Below are positions 5,938-6,516 of a stretch of 6,516 bases of DNA, piece by piece. The notes under the pieces were generated by a model that searched no databases, had not been told where the DNA came from, and was given only the letters and a program-made list of their open reading frames with translations. This stretch comes from Dehalococcoidales bacterium (lineage in GTDB: Bacteria; Chloroflexota; Dehalococcoidia; Dehalococcoidales; UBA3254), in the NCBI GenBank assembly GCA_028718465.1, contig JAQULX010000166.1, forward strand, positions 1 to 6,516, in the 5' to 3' direction. How positions within the stretch are numbered: position 1 is the first letter of the stretch; each line of letters opens with the position of its first letter. The position numbers were made by a program, and so were the translations under genes.

Positions 5938-6489
5938 ATGTTAATGAAAGGCATAGCAGCCGCTGTCATAATACTTGTCCTCGTACTATTCACTATCCCG
6001 AGGTACAACCATTTACGACAGCTCAAGAACGCCGTAGAAGAAGGATACGCAAATATAGATGTCCAGCTGGCAAGACGCCAGAAGCTTATCCTTAGCATTA
6101 TCAGGTTAGTGGATATATATATGAAGTATGAAATTGGTGCCTTTTCATCGATAGTTGAGATGAGAAATCGTTGGAAAGAAGATAATGCTAGATACAATAT
6201 TGGAGGAATTGCTCTGGTAGCCCTTGCTGAGCAGTACCCCAACCTTAGAGCAAATGAAACTTTCATCCGTTTGTTTAGCGAGCTATCCGATACCGAAGAC
6301 AAACTGGCCTTTTCACGTCAGCACTTGAACGAAGCAATAAGAACATTCAATAACGAACGATGTACATTTCCCAATCTGATACTTCTGGGCTGGTTTTTTA
6401 AAAAGGAGGCATACTACGATTTTCCTACGGAGGCGGAGAGGTCGGTTGTCTGGCCCGACCCGATAGCCGGCTATAACCACCGTTCATGA
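5938..6489 (+). CDS. LemA family membrane protein
   Basis: The start has AGAGGG eight bases upstream. Residues 5-20 form a single hydrophobic anchor (IAAAVIILVLVLFTI). The LemA four-helix region follows: RYNHLRQLKNAVEEGYANID (22-41), VQLARR (42-47), IYMKYE (60-65), then LAEQYPNLRANETF (96-109) with the typical 'E-x-Y-P-x-L-x-A-N' motif, LSDTEDKLAFSRQHLNEAI (116-134), and FNN with FPNL. At 183 residues it is full length. The strongly conserved 'RR-x-D-L-I-P-N-L' segment is changed to RRQKLILSI. Basic residues just after the anchor (R22, H25, R27, K30) favour a cytoplasmic C-terminal domain by the positive-inside rule, which would let it meet the AAA ATPase. LemA function is poorly known in general; membrane-stress roles have been suggested. 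It is the third gene of the operon. Confidence 0.9.
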   Translation: MLMKGIAAAVIILVLVLFTIPRYNHLRQLKNAVEEGYANIDVQLARRQKLILSIIRLVDIYMKYEIGAFSSIVEMRNRWKEDNARYNIGGIALVALAEQYPNLRANETFIRLFSELSDTEDKLAFSRQHLNEAIRTFNNERCTFPNLILLGWFFKKEAYYDFPTEAERSVVWPDPIAGYNHRS

Positions 6490-6501
6490 TAAAAGGAACC
6501 A

Positions 6502-6516
6502 ATGAATTCACACATC
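6502..6516 (+). CDS. first codons of a further gene of the operon (cut by window edge)
   Basis: ATG 6502-6504 (reading MNSHI) follows AAGGA with a four-base spacer, 12 bases after the LemA stop, so a fourth co-transcribed gene probably begins here. A competing start is ATG 6486-6488, which overlaps the LemA stop as ATGA in another frame and is also open to the end, but has no ribosome binding site. No product can be named. Confidence 0.4.

Noticed and set aside
5931..6302. 123-codon open frame on the minus strand across the LemA gene
   Set aside because: The plus strand carries clear LemA motifs; the antisense frame is a shadow of them.

Overview
The window comes from a bacterium of mid-range base composition: about half G+C over most of its length, but 33-37% in sampled lines of one inner segment. 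Genes carry strong purine-rich ribosome binding sites and some non-ATG starts (TTG, GTG). Nothing fixes the taxon. The protein families and overall style would fit a Chloroflexota or Firmicutes-like genome, but that is only an impression. No rRNA, tRNA, CRISPR array, transposase or integrase is visible.

The layout is two divergent transcription blocks meeting at a control region around 4190-4351. The left block (minus strand, read from 4189 down to 1) encodes a WYL-domain transcription regulator and then a uracil-DNA-glycosylase-like protein with an Fe-S type cysteine set. Next comes a broken, previously co-transcribed RNase H-like exonuclease remnant that is frameshifted and cut off after about 50 codons. 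After it lie an unrecognised 234-residue protein, a small PD-(D/E)XK nuclease-like protein, and the N-terminal 317 residues of a DUF2779 protein (Cas4/RecB-like nuclease followed by a DEDD exonuclease-type motif) that runs off the window at base 1.

The right block (plus strand, 4352 to the end) encodes a classical AAA ATPase with an uncharacterised N-terminal domain, a 63-residue acidic helical protein, and a LemA-family membrane protein. The first bases of another gene follow. The tight spacing and a ribosome binding site inside the end of the preceding gene mark it as one operon.

Two observations tie the region together. First, the inverted repeat TTGACA-N6-TGTCAA occurs both in the divergent control region and across the WYL/UDG junction. 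A related repeat, CTGTCAAA-N4-TTTGATAG, sits between the -35 and -10 positions of the regulator's probable promoter. This suggests the WYL protein controls itself, the UDG gene and the AAA/LemA operon as one regulon. Second, the AT-rich pair of genes at 961-2276 appears to have replaced the rest of the RNase H-like gene, which suggests an accessory, exchangeable nuclease locus. A defence or DNA-damage role is an inference from gene content, not something the sequence proves.
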